This document shows, piece by piece, positions 37,416 to 45,639 of a stretch of DNA of 64,000 nt. The stretch comes from Pontibacter sp. Tf4 (GTDB taxonomy: Bacteria; Bacteroidota; Bacteroidia; Cytophagales; Hymenobacteraceae). The stretch covers positions 248,001-312,000 of the forward strand of contig NZ_JACKZC010000006.1 in the NCBI RefSeq assembly GCF_014212495.1, written 5' to 3'. Positions within the stretch are counted from its first letter, which is position 1, and each line of letters starts with the position of its first letter. The notes under the pieces were generated by a model. That model did not search any database, was not told where the DNA came from, and was given only the letters and a program-made list of their open reading frames with translations. Made by a program: the position numbers and the translations under genes.

Positions 37416-38918
37416 ATGATTACCGCATCAACCTCTATCATGTTGGACACCAGACGACCGCTAAAAGACGGGACGTTCCGGGTAAAATTAAGGATTACCT
37501 TCCAAAGGCAGCGAAAATATTATGGCACTCAATACGCCCTTTCTGAGGAAGACTTTTCTAAGGTACAAGGGGAAAAGCCAAGGGGTAGATATAAAGAAAT
37601 CCAGTTGTCTCTGCAGGCTTTGGAACAAAAGGCGGTCCGTATTCTTGAGAAGATGCCCTTCTTCACGTTTGAGGCCTTTGACAGAAAGTTTCTTGAATTA
37701 CATGCAAGAAAGGATGTGTTTGCCGCTTATGAGCAGTGTATTAAGCAGATGAGCGAGAATGGACAGGCCGCAAATGCTAACTTCTACGAAAACGCCTATA
37801 TCTCCCTCATCTCTTTTATGCTTAAGGAACCTCCCATCAACCGAAGGAGACTCTCTATTCAAAAATCTAAGGAAAGGAAACAAGACCTGGTGAGGAGAAA
37901 AAAGCCGCTGCCCTTTACCGATGTTACCGTAGACTTTCTCAACAGCTATGAAAAGTGGATGCTCAGCCGTAAAAAAACGCTCACCACTGTTAGCATGTAC
38001 CTGCGCACACTTCGCACCCTCTTTAATGATCTTATAGATGCAGGCGATTTAAGCAGGGATCTATACCCCTTCGGGCGAAGGAAGTATAGGATGCCGGCCA
38101 GCAAGAATGTTAAAAAAGCCCTGACCCTTGCTGATGTTGAGAAAATATACAACTACCATCCCGAGCACGATAGCCAGGCGAAGGCCCGTGATTATTGGAT
38201 CTTCTCCTACCTGTGCAACGGCATCAATGTCAAGGATATCGCCCGATTAAAGTACAAGCAGCTGAGCCGGGAGAGCATCACTTTTATCCGGGCGAAGACA
38301 GAACGCACCACCCGTCATGCCCTGAAGCCTATTGTGGCTATGCGCACACCAGAGATAAACCGCATCATCAAAAGGTGGGGCAATAAACCAACCTCTCCGG
38401 ACACGTATGTCTTTCCTATTCTGAGGGAGGATATAACTCCTGAGCAGGAGCTGGCCTATGTCAGGCAGACAGTCAAAACCATTAACCTTTACATCAAGCG
38501 TGTCGCCGCTGCAGTGGGCATTGAGCACAATGTGACCACCTATACCGCCAGGCACACCTTCTCCACCGTCCTCAAGCGCGCTGGTGCACCAACTGAATTC
38601 ATATCAGAGTCACTGGGTCACAGCAACCTTAAAACTACTGAATACTACCTCGACAGTTTTGAAGATGATGTAAAGCGACAGTATGCAGCCCATCTGACCG
38701 CATTTAAAAAGCAAGCAGATAAAAAGAGATCAGGACAGAAGCACATAAAAAGGCCTAGAGCTCAGCAAAAGATTAAAACGGCTTACCCACTTTATAAGGA
38801 GAGCCTTTCAGTTCCTATAGATAATAGCCCGCTTAACCTCCAAAGCTTAACAAGATCCTATACCTCATCGGGTATAAGCAATGCCTCATATGTTATTTTT
38901 ATACCCGATAAGGTATAG
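37416..38918 (+). CDS. Tyrosine recombinase / integrase (IntDOT-like)
   Basis: 500 residues from ATG 37416 (a GTG at 37374 would add 14 residues unlike the family). N-terminal Arm-binding part MITASTSIMLDTRRPLKDG, SAM-like core-binding domain (about 100-215), catalytic domain from 235. Visible active-site residues: Arg379-His380 in YTARHTFST, His402 in LGHSN, nucleophile Tyr411 in KTTEYYLDSF. The usual first Arg after 'TG-L' is absent (CNGINVKDIARLK), as is known for IntDOT-type Bacteroidota integrases. Its 3' end contains the first operator of the next gene. Drives integration at the adjacent tRNA fragment. Confidence 0.92.
   Translation: MITASTSIMLDTRRPLKDGTFRVKLRITFQRQRKYYGTQYALSEEDFSKVQGEKPRGRYKEIQLSLQALEQKAVRILEKMPFFTFEAFDRKFLELHARKDVFAAYEQCIKQMSENGQAANANFYENAYISLISFMLKEPPINRRRLSIQKSKERKQDLVRRKKPLPFTDVTVDFLNSYEKWMLSRKKTLTTVSMYLRTLRTLFNDLIDAGDLSRDLYPFGRRKYRMPASKNVKKALTLADVEKIYNYHPEHDSQAKARDYWIFSYLCNGINVKDIARLKYKQLSRESITFIRAKTERTTRHALKPIVAMRTPEINRIIKRWGNKPTSPDTYVFPILREDITPEQELAYVRQTVKTINLYIKRVAAAVGIEHNVTTYTARHTFSTVLKRAGAPTEFISESLGHSNLKTTEYYLDSFEDDVKRQYAAHLTAFKKQADKKRSGQKHIKRPRAQQKIKTAYPLYKESLSVPIDNSPLNLQSLTRSYTSSGISNASYVIFIPDKV
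38859..38876. promoter_or_regulatory. Operator 1 of the HipB-like regulator
   Basis: Perfect dyad TATACC-N6-GGTATA, 18 bp, inside the 3' end of the integrase gene. Its extended arm (38857-38876) is a 19/20 inverted copy of 38900-38919. Spacing and shape recall the 18-bp TATCC-N8-GGATA HipB operators of E. coli. Confidence 0.7.
38900..38917. promoter_or_regulatory. Operator 2 of the HipB-like regulator
   Basis: Second perfect TATACC-N6-GGTATA dyad, centred 41 bp (about four helical turns) from operator 1 and ending four bases before the regulator's ATG. It suggests cooperative autorepression. Confidence 0.7.
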
Positions 38919-38921
38919 GAC

Positions 38922-39135
38922 ATGCAGTTAAATGAATTTGTAAAGGAAAGACGCAAGCAAGCAAGCAAACCTGACACAACCAGAGCTGGCTGCAAAGGCA
39001 GGGGTTGGTCTTCGGTTTTTAAGAGACTTGGAGCAGGGAAAGGAGACCCTGCGCCTGGATAAGGTAAACCAGGTGCTGCAGCTCTTTGGACACCAGGTTG
39101 GCCCTGTACCGCTTCCTCGCCACATGCTTGTATAG
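38922..39135 (+). pseudogene. HipB-like HTH regulator, out of frame by an AAGC repeat
   Basis: ATG 38922 starts MQLNEFVKERRKQA; the frame is then lost, and the next frame continues with the typical HipB-type HTH LTQPELAAKAGVGLRFLRDL, then EQGKETLRLDKVNQVLQLFG, ending at TAG 39135. The break lies in a (AAGC)3 tract at 38955-38966. Removing one 4-base unit would restore one continuous 70-residue protein. It could be a pseudogene or a slippage-controlled (phase-variable) gene. No HipA follows here; a separate hipBA pair is 3.4 kb downstream. Confidence 0.75.
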
Positions 39136-39208
39136 TGGGTGTTGGCAAGGTGCCATTTACATAAATATTAATTAACTCATTTTTACCACCTATTCTGTCA
39201 CTAAAGCT

Positions 39209-40189
39209 TTATTCGTTATACAACCCCCATTTAACTTTCTTTATGCGATCGCTTAAAGTCTGTAGTGATTTTATTACCGCTTCTTCCCTCGGCAGCACTC
39301 CTGTAACAAACTCTTTAAATGATGTTTGATAAGTTACCTTTATACTTTCCCAGGTTTTTTCTGGCTCTGCGAAAATTATGGCTTCAGAAGGATGGGTATA
39401 CACCCAATCATTATTATTTTTAAAACTAACAATATCATCCTTTCCTACTTGTACTAACATTGCCTCAAATTCATCCCCCTCTATAAAGTTTGCTATTGCC
39501 TCGTTATTTAACATCAAATGCAAATCATACACATGCCTTATTTTCTTTTTCAGATCCTCAATAGCCGTTTCGGTTCTGGAGAAACGAACTAAACTCATTA
39601 TTTTTTCGCAAAAAGTTCTTTCTTCGCTAAGTACTTGAACTTCGAAAGGAGCCATTTGATATTCTGCTATTACATCCTCTTCCCCTCTGCTCTTCAGCAT
39701 TTCGGTTATATAGCAACTGACGGGCTTATTCGTATAGGGATCAGCGTTTCCTAACCAAGTTGCCTCCAAGACAATATGCTCCCGGGCCTGTCCGAAATCA
39801 CCATCAAATATTTTATCATATCGATGCACCGTTTTACGGATCTGCCCTAATTTATTAGTAAGCCCATCAACCTGGATTTCCGGCAGTATTTTTTCAACCG
39901 ATTTACTTACGGAGCGAATTTTCCTTTTTAGTTGATTATCTGTTTCACCTTGGTTCTTTAATACAACCAGATCGATATCTTCTGAAAAGCGTTCAACTAA
40001 CTTATGGCATTTGGATAGCGCTGTTCCACCTTTAAAAACAGCTTGACTGGCAACTTCTGAGTGAAAGACATGATATAAGGCTACAGTTACCCAATAATCC
40101 TTTTCTACATATATCTCTCTTATTTCAAATTGTTGTGCTGCCGCCTGGATGGCGTCCTGCAGTAGTTCTTTGTTTTCGTGAAGTCTCAT
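39209..40189 (-). CDS. AbiEii-family nucleotidyltransferase toxin
   Basis: 326-residue DUF1814/AbiEii protein. Nucleotidyltransferase signature: VFKGGTALSKC (residues 51-61) and RFSEDIDLVVL with Asp71 and Asp73 as metal ligands; later LEATWLGNADPYT and EKIMSLVRFSR are conserved. Related toxins (AbiEii/MenT) inhibit growth by adding nucleotides to tRNA and abort phage infection. It begins at the base after its partner's stop, so toxin is translated with antitoxin. AT-rich compared with the core chromosome. Confidence 0.9.
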   Translation of the reverse strand: MRLHENKELLQDAIQAAAQQFEIREIYVEKDYWVTVALYHVFHSEVASQAVFKGGTALSKCHKLVERFSEDIDLVVLKNQGETDNQLKRKIRSVSKSVEKILPEIQVDGLTNKLGQIRKTVHRYDKIFDGDFGQAREHIVLEATWLGNADPYTNKPVSCYITEMLKSRGEEDVIAEYQMAPFEVQVLSEERTFCEKIMSLVRFSRTETAIEDLKKKIRHVYDLHLMLNNEAIANFIEGDEFEAMLVQVGKDDIVSFKNNNDWVYTHPSEAIIFAEPEKTWESIKVTYQTSFKEFVTGVLPREEAVIKSLQTLSDRIKKVKWGLYNE

Positions 40190-40915
40190 TTATTCAATAA
40201 ACCATTGGGAAGCTGTTGGCAGCATATTATCATTTATGCCTAAAGTATAGGATGTTAATGGATTTAGGCTTTCCTTCAAAGGTAATATGTCCTCTTCTTT
40301 TGAATTAACACTTATTATTGCCCCAAGAAATGCTCGAACGCGGGGAGGATACTCCAGCGCATACTTAATCAGCGTCTTTTTCTCTTTAGGGTCCAGTTTC
40401 TGAATTTTGCTTTGCATGAGTTTAACACCCGACTTCTTATCTAAATCAGGTATGATTCTGAAATCCTTTAGTGCGTCAAGAATTTCTAATAAATAATAAT
40501 TTTTATCATTTATATCTACATAACTCTTTAAAGGCTTTACTTCGACTTTCCCCAGCTTAGTTGATATTCTTTTTGATCTACTGGCAATTTTTATGGTGTT
40601 TGACACTTGTGTAGTCAAACCCATTCGATTGTACAGGCTGTTACCCGTGATATAACCTACACGCTTGTTACCTTCGAACAGGTAGGGTTTAAGCAACTCC
40701 TCTTCCCGGGGTTTGAGTTCACCAAAGCGGGATTTCTTAGGCTTATAAAACACTCCTTTGGATACCCTTTTAATAAGCCCCTTGCGAATAAGCCTTTCTG
40801 TTGCTTTGGTGGCAGCGCTATACTCTTCTTTGGAGATACCGAGTTGTTCATACTTAAAAGTAAGTCCTTCCTCCATTCTACCTATTTTCTTCTCTATCTT
40901 CTCTGCAACATTCAT
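40190..40915 (-). CDS. DUF6088 / AbiEi-like antitoxin regulator
   Basis: 241 residues of the DUF6088 group. A winged-helix-like N terminus (YSAATKATERLIRKGLIKRV, then GVFYKPKKSRFG) is followed by a C-terminal domain (YITGNSLYNRMGLT). In AbiE systems the first gene encodes an autorepressing antitoxin whose N-terminal wHTH binds inverted repeats upstream. Here it is directly followed by the AbiEii toxin with no gap and preceded by two strong palindromes at 40968-41054. Type-IV-like toxin-antitoxin/abortive-infection pair. Confidence 0.85.
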   Translation of the reverse strand: MNVAEKIEKKIGRMEEGLTFKYEQLGISKEEYSAATKATERLIRKGLIKRVSKGVFYKPKKSRFGELKPREEELLKPYLFEGNKRVGYITGNSLYNRMGLTTQVSNTIKIASRSKRISTKLGKVEVKPLKSYVDINDKNYYLLEILDALKDFRIIPDLDKKSGVKLMQSKIQKLDPKEKKTLIKYALEYPPRVRAFLGAIISVNSKEEDILPLKESLNPLTSYTLGINDNMLPTASQWFIE

Positions 40916-40945
40916 AAAGCAATGAATTACAATTAGTACACCACA

Positions 40946-40974
40946 AATAAAGTTCTAAAACTATTAAATGTCAA
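40946..40974 (-). promoter_or_regulatory. Candidate promoter of the AbiE-like operon
   Basis: On the minus strand TTGACA, 17 bases, TTTATT; the TTGACA lies within the operator arm at 40968-40979, so repressor binding would block it. It also reads TTTATTTG, close to the Bacteroidota -7 box. About 31 bases before the start codon. Confidence 0.45.
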
Positions 40975-40999
40975 GTTTTGTGTACGAAAAACTTGACAT
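40968..40999. promoter_or_regulatory. AbiE operator, proximal inverted repeat
   Basis: Arms ATGTCAAGTTTT (40968-40979) and AAAACTTGACAT (40988-40999), perfect 12 bp with an 8-base spacer. Shares the TGTCAAGTTT half-site with the distal palindrome. Confidence 0.75.
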
Positions 41000-41002
41000 T
41001 TC

Positions 41003-41054
41003 GATTATAAATATGTCAAGTTTATTGCGCAATAAACTTGACATATTTATAATC
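41003..41054. promoter_or_regulatory. AbiE operator, 52-bp perfect palindrome
   Basis: Every base from 41003 to 41054 is symmetric about the GC|GC-type centre at 41028/41029 (TTTATTGC|GCAATAAA), with TGTCAAGTTT in each arm. It lies 88-139 bases upstream of the antitoxin start. Four TGTCAAGTTT half-sites in 86 bases suggest a repressor array; the palindrome could also form a cruciform or hairpin. Confidence 0.75.
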
Positions 41055-41740
41055 AACCTATTGGTAATTATTAGCAAGGGTGGCTTAACGTACTAAAGCT
41101 GCTGAAGCAGGTGCAGGGGCCTGGGAGCCCCCAGTTCCAGCCATATTTCCACGTGCCAAGCCTGCCTGCTGATGTGCAGCACACTATCAGATAATATATT
41201 GTTGGGTTGTGATTCTACCCTAATTGTATTTCCAAGAGCAGGTATTTTCTCCAGTTTTCTGATAATAGCATGAAACAACTCCCTTCCATGTTCGCAAATA
41301 GACGGTGTTCGCAAAAAACGAACAAGAATAAAAAGCGAACAGAAAACACATTAGTAAATCAATAAACTACGCCTGCAATAAGAAAACAACCTCTCTTCAC
41401 TTATCCGCAACAATTCAACCAGGGATTTTCTTATCAGGACTAGACAAGTATAGAGGAGATACAGTTTGTTAGTTACATATACCTTTTAGCAAAACATGTA
41501 ATACAACCATACACATAACCATAATAGGTTTTCAATACTCCTGCAACACAAGAGCGCTGTCGAGATATGGAAAACACCTCCGGGTTTCCCACATCTCAAC
41601 AGCATAACAGTAATGGTGATAGTTAAAGCATAGCCTGACCACAGTGAGCAGCACCATACAGGCCACTTCAAAGCAAAAATCCAACGTCATTCATTTCGGG
41701 GCAAAGGTAGCCTTGCGGGCCGGACACGGGACAAGGTAGT
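41055..41740. other. Gene-free stretch before the radC-like gene
   Basis: About 700 bases with no recognisable gene. Short frames on the minus strand (41093-41314 and 41486-41671) show no family resemblance. AT-rich on the left, shifting to GC-rich from about 41690. Confidence 0.45.
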
Positions 41741-41791
41741 CCAAACAAAATGGGTATCCACCTTGGGGCGGACCCTCCACATTTTCTTTGG
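41741..41791 (+). promoter_or_regulatory. Structured leader (stem-loop) upstream of radC-like gene
   Basis: CCAAACAAAATG (41741-41752) can pair with CATTTTCTTTGG (41780-41791), 11 of 12 bases, enclosing a GC-rich 27-base loop. A wider pair GCCGGAC (about 41719) / GTCCGGC (about 41810) frames it. Such foldable leaders precede early genes in conjugative elements, where folded single strands can serve as promoters; that role is inference here. Confidence 0.4.
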
Positions 41792-41870
41792 CTCCACCTA
41801 TGCCCTTAGTCCGGCACCGAAGGCAGACGGGGCACCATAATCAATTTCCTCACACTAAAAGATCAAGATT

Positions 41871-42341
41871 ATGGAAAAGACAACTAAATCCCCAGCAATC
41901 TACCGCGTAGCCGAAGTAAAGCTCACCTACCGCAACCGCGTCAAGCCCTCTGAAAGACCGCAGGTTACCTGTTCGACAGATTCATACAAGGTGCTGAAGG
42001 GGAGCTGGGATACCGGCAAAATAGAGTTTGTCGAACAGTTCAAGGTTCTGCTGCTAAACCGCGCCAACAGAGTACTGGGCATCTTCGAAGTATCCACAGG
42101 CGGCGTAGCAGGAACGGTAGCAGACCCGAAGCTCATCTTCGTAGCCGCATTGAAAGCCTGCGCCAGCGGCATCATCCTCTGCCATAACCACCCCTCCGGT
42201 AACCTTAAGCCCAGTACAGCAGACCTGCAGCTGACCCAGAAGATGAAAAAAGGTGCCGGGCTGCTGGACATAGCCTTGTTGGACCACCTAATCCTGACGA
42301 GCGATACATATTATTCCATGGCAGATGAGGGGCTTTTATAG
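41871..42341 (+). CDS. RadC-like JAB-domain protein
   Basis: 156 residues, JAMM-type metalloprotease fold. Metal-site motif HNHPSGNLKPSTAD and the upstream FEVSTGGVAGTVADP strand are clear. Annotated as 'DNA repair protein RadC', but the family's role is unsettled; stand-alone short copies are typical cargo of Bacteroidota integrative elements. The start ATG follows a GC-rich, foldable leader. Confidence 0.9.
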   Translation: MEKTTKSPAIYRVAEVKLTYRNRVKPSERPQVTCSTDSYKVLKGSWDTGKIEFVEQFKVLLLNRANRVLGIFEVSTGGVAGTVADPKLIFVAALKACASGIILCHNHPSGNLKPSTADLQLTQKMKKGAGLLDIALLDHLILTSDTYYSMADEGLL

Positions 42342-42448
42342 CCCCTTTATGTTCATACACATGCGATTCTTTTCTGTACACATAATTCATGTGGAGAAAC
42401 TACAGCAGGATGCACCCCCTGGGCATATCTTGTCGTGTGAATGGATTA

Positions 42449-42456
42449 TATATTTG
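42449..42456 (+). promoter_or_regulatory. Putative -7 box of hipBA
   Basis: TATATTTG matches TAnnTTTG, 77 bases before the hipB ATG. A second identical TATATTTG lies at 42507-42514, inside the operator. Confidence 0.45.
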
Positions 42457-42476
42457 CAATAAATACTCTATTTATA

Positions 42477-42534
42477 ATAATGTTAAATATAATTTACAAA
42501 AAGGTGTATATTTGTAAATTATATTTAACATTAT
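42477..42534. promoter_or_regulatory. hipBA operator: 24-bp perfect inverted repeat
   Basis: Arms 42477-42500 and 42511-42534 are perfect reverse complements (24/24) with a 10-base spacer. The right arm runs into the hipB start codon, and a TATATTTG box sits across the spacer and right arm, so binding would block both promoter and start. Expected for HipB autorepression. Confidence 0.75.
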
Positions 42535-42853
42535 GGCCAAAAAGAAAATAATAATATTACCTAAAACAAAGCGTATTCTAACTGAAATGGGTGAAAATAT
42601 AAAACTCGCCCGATTGAGAAGAAAACTTAGTTCGGAACAAGTGGCAGAACGGGCAAATATCAGCCGACCAACCTTGGTAGCAATTGAGAAAGGCTCTCCA
42701 ACTGTTAGCATTGGTTCTTATTTACTCGTGTTACAGGTGTTAGGTTTGGAAAAGGATTTGCTTTCAGTTGCAAAGGATGATTTATTAGGAAGAAAGTTAC
42801 AGGATGCTGAAATCATCACTAGCGAGCGAGCCCCTAAAAGAACAGATAAGTAA
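42533..42853 (+). CDS. hipB: HipB-type XRE antitoxin/repressor
   Basis: 106 residues with an XRE helix-turn-helix: NIKLARLRRKLSSEQVAERA (positions about 22-41) followed by NISRPTLVAIEKGSPTVSIG. In HipBA systems HipB binds the operator as a dimer and neutralises HipA kinase. Its stop overlaps the hipA start by one base (TAATG), so the pair is translationally coupled. The basic C-terminal tail may contact HipA. Confidence 0.88.
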   Translation: MAKKKIIILPKTKRILTEMGENIKLARLRRKLSSEQVAERANISRPTLVAIEKGSPTVSIGSYLLVLQVLGLEKDLLSVAKDDLLGRKLQDAEIITSERAPKRTDK

Positions 42854-44133
42854 TGGCAAAGCAGGAAAACAAAAGGTCACTATTTGTATATGCCCACTGG
42901 CAAGGATTGAACGACCCCATGCTGATGGGAATGCTACATTCTGAAAGATTGAAGGGAAAGGAGATATTCTCTTTCGAATATGATAAAGACTGGCTAAAGA
43001 ACGGCCCTTCACAGCTACTGGATCCGAACCTGCAAATGTATGCGGGTCTTCATTATTTAAATGAGGAACAGGAAAACTTCGGGATGTTTCTAGACTCTTC
43101 TCCGGACAGATGGGGCCGGATATTGATGCGCAGACGTGAGGCAGCAATGGCTAGAAAAGAAAGAAGACCCGAACAGAAGCTGTTTGAAACAGACTATCTT
43201 TTAGGTGTTTTTGATGGCCACAGGATGGGTGCGCTCAGATTTAAATTAGCTGAAGATGGTCCATTTATGAGCAACAACAGAGAAATGGCCAGTCCTCCCT
43301 GGACCTCTCTTCGCGAGTTAGAACAAATCAGCTTACGATTGGAAGAAGATGACGTGATCGAGGATCCAGAATATCTAAAATGGCTGAGTATATTGGTGGC
43401 GCCAGGAGCATCGCTAGGTGGAGCCCGGCCAAAAGCAAGCATTATAGATAAGGACGGAGGCTTATGGATAGCAAAATTCCCAAGTCGAAACGATCAAGAA
43501 GATATTGGAGGGTGGGAAATTGTCACCTATGAACTGGCCATTGCAGCCGGTATAGACATGGCCGAGTCCAAAGCTCAAAAATTCTCTTCTGAAAACTACA
43601 CATTTTTAACGAAGAGATTCGACCGAACAAGTAACGGGGAAAGAATACATTTTGCTTCGGCTATCACATTGTTAGGGTACAAAGACGGCCAGGACCATGA
43701 GGATGGGGCAAGCTATCTGGAAATGGTTGAATTCCTTATAGCAAATGGCGCAAACGTAGATCGGGATCTTGAGGAGCTCTGGCGCAGAATAGTCTTTCAT
43801 ATATGTGTCTCCAATACGGATGATCACCTTCGGAATCATGGATTTATGTTAACAGAGGGAGGTTGGGTACTGTCACCAGCATACGATATAAACCCAGTTG
43901 AAAATGGTAGCGGGTTGAAATTAAACATATCTGATAATGACAATGCGCTGGACCTTGACCTTGCAATGGAAGTAAGCGAGTACTTTCGATTGACGGAAGA
44001 AAGAGCCAAAAAAGTTAAGGAAGAAGTAAAAGCTGCTGTCAGATGCTGGAGGAATATTGCAACCAAGTACGGGATCCCAAAAGCACAGCAGGAATTGAAA
44101 GCTCTCGCATTTCAGCGAGCAGAAGATGTTTAA
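42853..44133 (+). CDS. hipA: HipA-family serine/threonine kinase toxin
   Basis: 426 residues. HipA N1 and C domains: FGMFLDSSPDRWGR (76-89), regulatory Ser-loop GASLGGARPKA (185-195, Ser187 equivalent to the autophosphorylated Ser), catalytic loop SNTDDHLRNHG (320-330) and metal-binding PAYDINP (342-348, Asp345). HipA kinases phosphorylate aminoacyl-tRNA synthetases and cause growth arrest and persistence. All key residues seem intact, so the toxin is probably active. Confidence 0.92.
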   Translation: MAKQENKRSLFVYAHWQGLNDPMLMGMLHSERLKGKEIFSFEYDKDWLKNGPSQLLDPNLQMYAGLHYLNEEQENFGMFLDSSPDRWGRILMRRREAAMARKERRPEQKLFETDYLLGVFDGHRMGALRFKLAEDGPFMSNNREMASPPWTSLRELEQISLRLEEDDVIEDPEYLKWLSILVAPGASLGGARPKASIIDKDGGLWIAKFPSRNDQEDIGGWEIVTYELAIAAGIDMAESKAQKFSSENYTFLTKRFDRTSNGERIHFASAITLLGYKDGQDHEDGASYLEMVEFLIANGANVDRDLEELWRRIVFHICVSNTDDHLRNHGFMLTEGGWVLSPAYDINPVENGSGLKLNISDNDNALDLDLAMEVSEYFRLTEERAKKVKEEVKAAVRCWRNIATKYGIPKAQQELKALAFQRAEDV

Positions 44134-44590
44134 TTCGATTTTAATGAGACAGTTGGCTATTACTATTAAACTGAAAACCGGCTAAATAAGGTAGAGGTAT
44201 TATTATTAGCGACCGTAGTCATCCCTGATCAAGAGGTTTTAAACAAAATTCTGATAAACATTAGTTTACACACAACAGATCTGCGTTACCTGTTGCACCG
44301 ATCATGTTACTACCCACTATGTCTTTCAATTCTATTCAGTTCCTAACTGGAAAATCAACGAATGCACTGAGGCAAAAAACGGTAACCATAGTTACTACTT
44401 TAGATAACCATAAAATGAATCATTCTATTTTGAGGAGACAATGCAAGCAGTAATAATTGCATTTCCAACCTTATATATTTATATTCATAAGCAATACTAC
44501 AGGAATCACTTGAACGCCTGCTTTAATTGATTAGCAGAAGCTCAGGCTAAGCAGGTAAACGTGTGATGCACACCGCAAAGCCCTGGCACT
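44134..44590. other. Gene-free stretch
   Basis: About 450 AT-rich bases between hipA and the RteC-like gene. I see no gene or repeat; a promoter for the next gene must lie here. Confidence 0.4.
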
Positions 44591-45553
44591 ATGAAACACC
44601 TGAAAAAGTTCATCACCCACCTCCAAACATTTAACCTGAAGGTAGTACCGAAAAAGATTTACTGTCCCAAAAGCGCTGGCCGGGAAGAGGTGAAGGTTTA
44701 TGAGATTACACATGAAACCAGCTACGGGGACGTTTCCTTTGAGAATGAGCTCAAGCTTCTTACAGAAACGGCATTAGTAGACATACTTGTCCTGGATGAC
44801 AGACGGCTTCCGGCCATTTTGGAACAACTTGATTTGCTCGAAAAACGCTTTCAGGCATTTTGGGTCAACTTCCATAGCTGCCGGTTTGATCTTGACTTTA
44901 ACTATCCTCCTGATTTCCTGTTTCAAATCAGTCTGCCTAAGCTGTTTCCTGTCCCTGCGCTACAACCAGTATGTACTGGCATTGTGATTGATGAGCAATT
45001 TGTGGATGATCTTACCGAATCCGTCAGGCTAAGGGAAGCCTTCCTGGCCGATTTCATCAGGCAGGCCAGGCGCTTGCTCACTCCGGAAGAGGAATGTGGC
45101 AAATCTGTACAGCCTGTAGCAGGCAAGCCTGTATTGAGCTACCCGCATTTTACGGATGGCGTGGCCGAAAAATTCACGGAGGTATTGAAGGGGTATTTCA
45201 CCCAGGCAGACCAGGGTCAATTGTTACCCCTCTTCCTCCACAACCAGGCACCTGCTTCTCCCCTGCTCTTCCACGGAAATGGCAAGCAACTGGCCGATGC
45301 CTTTAAGCAGCTCTACGAGGCTAACCTGATCGTGGGCTGCCTCAAAGGGGAAATGGAGACGTGGATCGCTACGCACTTTGCCTACGTATACCGCGGCCAG
45401 CAAAAATCTTTGCCACCCAATTATCTGGGAGCCATTATCTCCTCCAACGCCAAACCATGTCAGTCGCCTATCCTGGATGTGCGAAAGCAGGCGGACGGCA
45501 GCTTCACCATCGTCCAGGTGCTTCGCACGCAAAAAAACTATAGTTCTTACTAA
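44591..45553 (+). CDS. RteC-like mobile-element protein
   Basis: 320 residues. The C-terminal part (LLFHGNGKQLADAFKQLYEA, then GEMETWIATHFAYVYRGQ) resembles the C-terminal region of RteC, the protein controlling excision genes of CTnDOT-type elements; the N-terminal two thirds are unrecognised. It lies right before an excisionase-like HTH gene, the usual order in such elements. Ends with an AACTATAGTT site in its last codons. The link to RteC is pattern-based and moderate. Confidence 0.6.
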   Translation: MKHLKKFITHLQTFNLKVVPKKIYCPKSAGREEVKVYEITHETSYGDVSFENELKLLTETALVDILVLDDRRLPAILEQLDLLEKRFQAFWVNFHSCRFDLDFNYPPDFLFQISLPKLFPVPALQPVCTGIVIDEQFVDDLTESVRLREAFLADFIRQARRLLTPEEECGKSVQPVAGKPVLSYPHFTDGVAEKFTEVLKGYFTQADQGQLLPLFLHNQAPASPLLFHGNGKQLADAFKQLYEANLIVGCLKGEMETWIATHFAYVYRGQQKSLPPNYLGAIISSNAKPCQSPILDVRKQADGSFTIVQVLRTQKNYSSY

Positions 45554-45639
45554 GAAACAGGGAGGAAGCAGTACCGCCTGCTTGTATCCCACTCAAACAA
45601 ACACCTACCATTGCAGCACAAACCAAAAGAAAAGCTGTT

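Noticed and set aside
38955-38966. Programmed ribosomal frameshift for the HipB-like gene
   Set aside because: The AAGC tract is not a known slippery site; a 4-base unit change explains the frame better.
41093-41314. 73-codon minus-strand frame after the AbiE operator
   Set aside because: No family resemblance and no promoter; left as gene-free.
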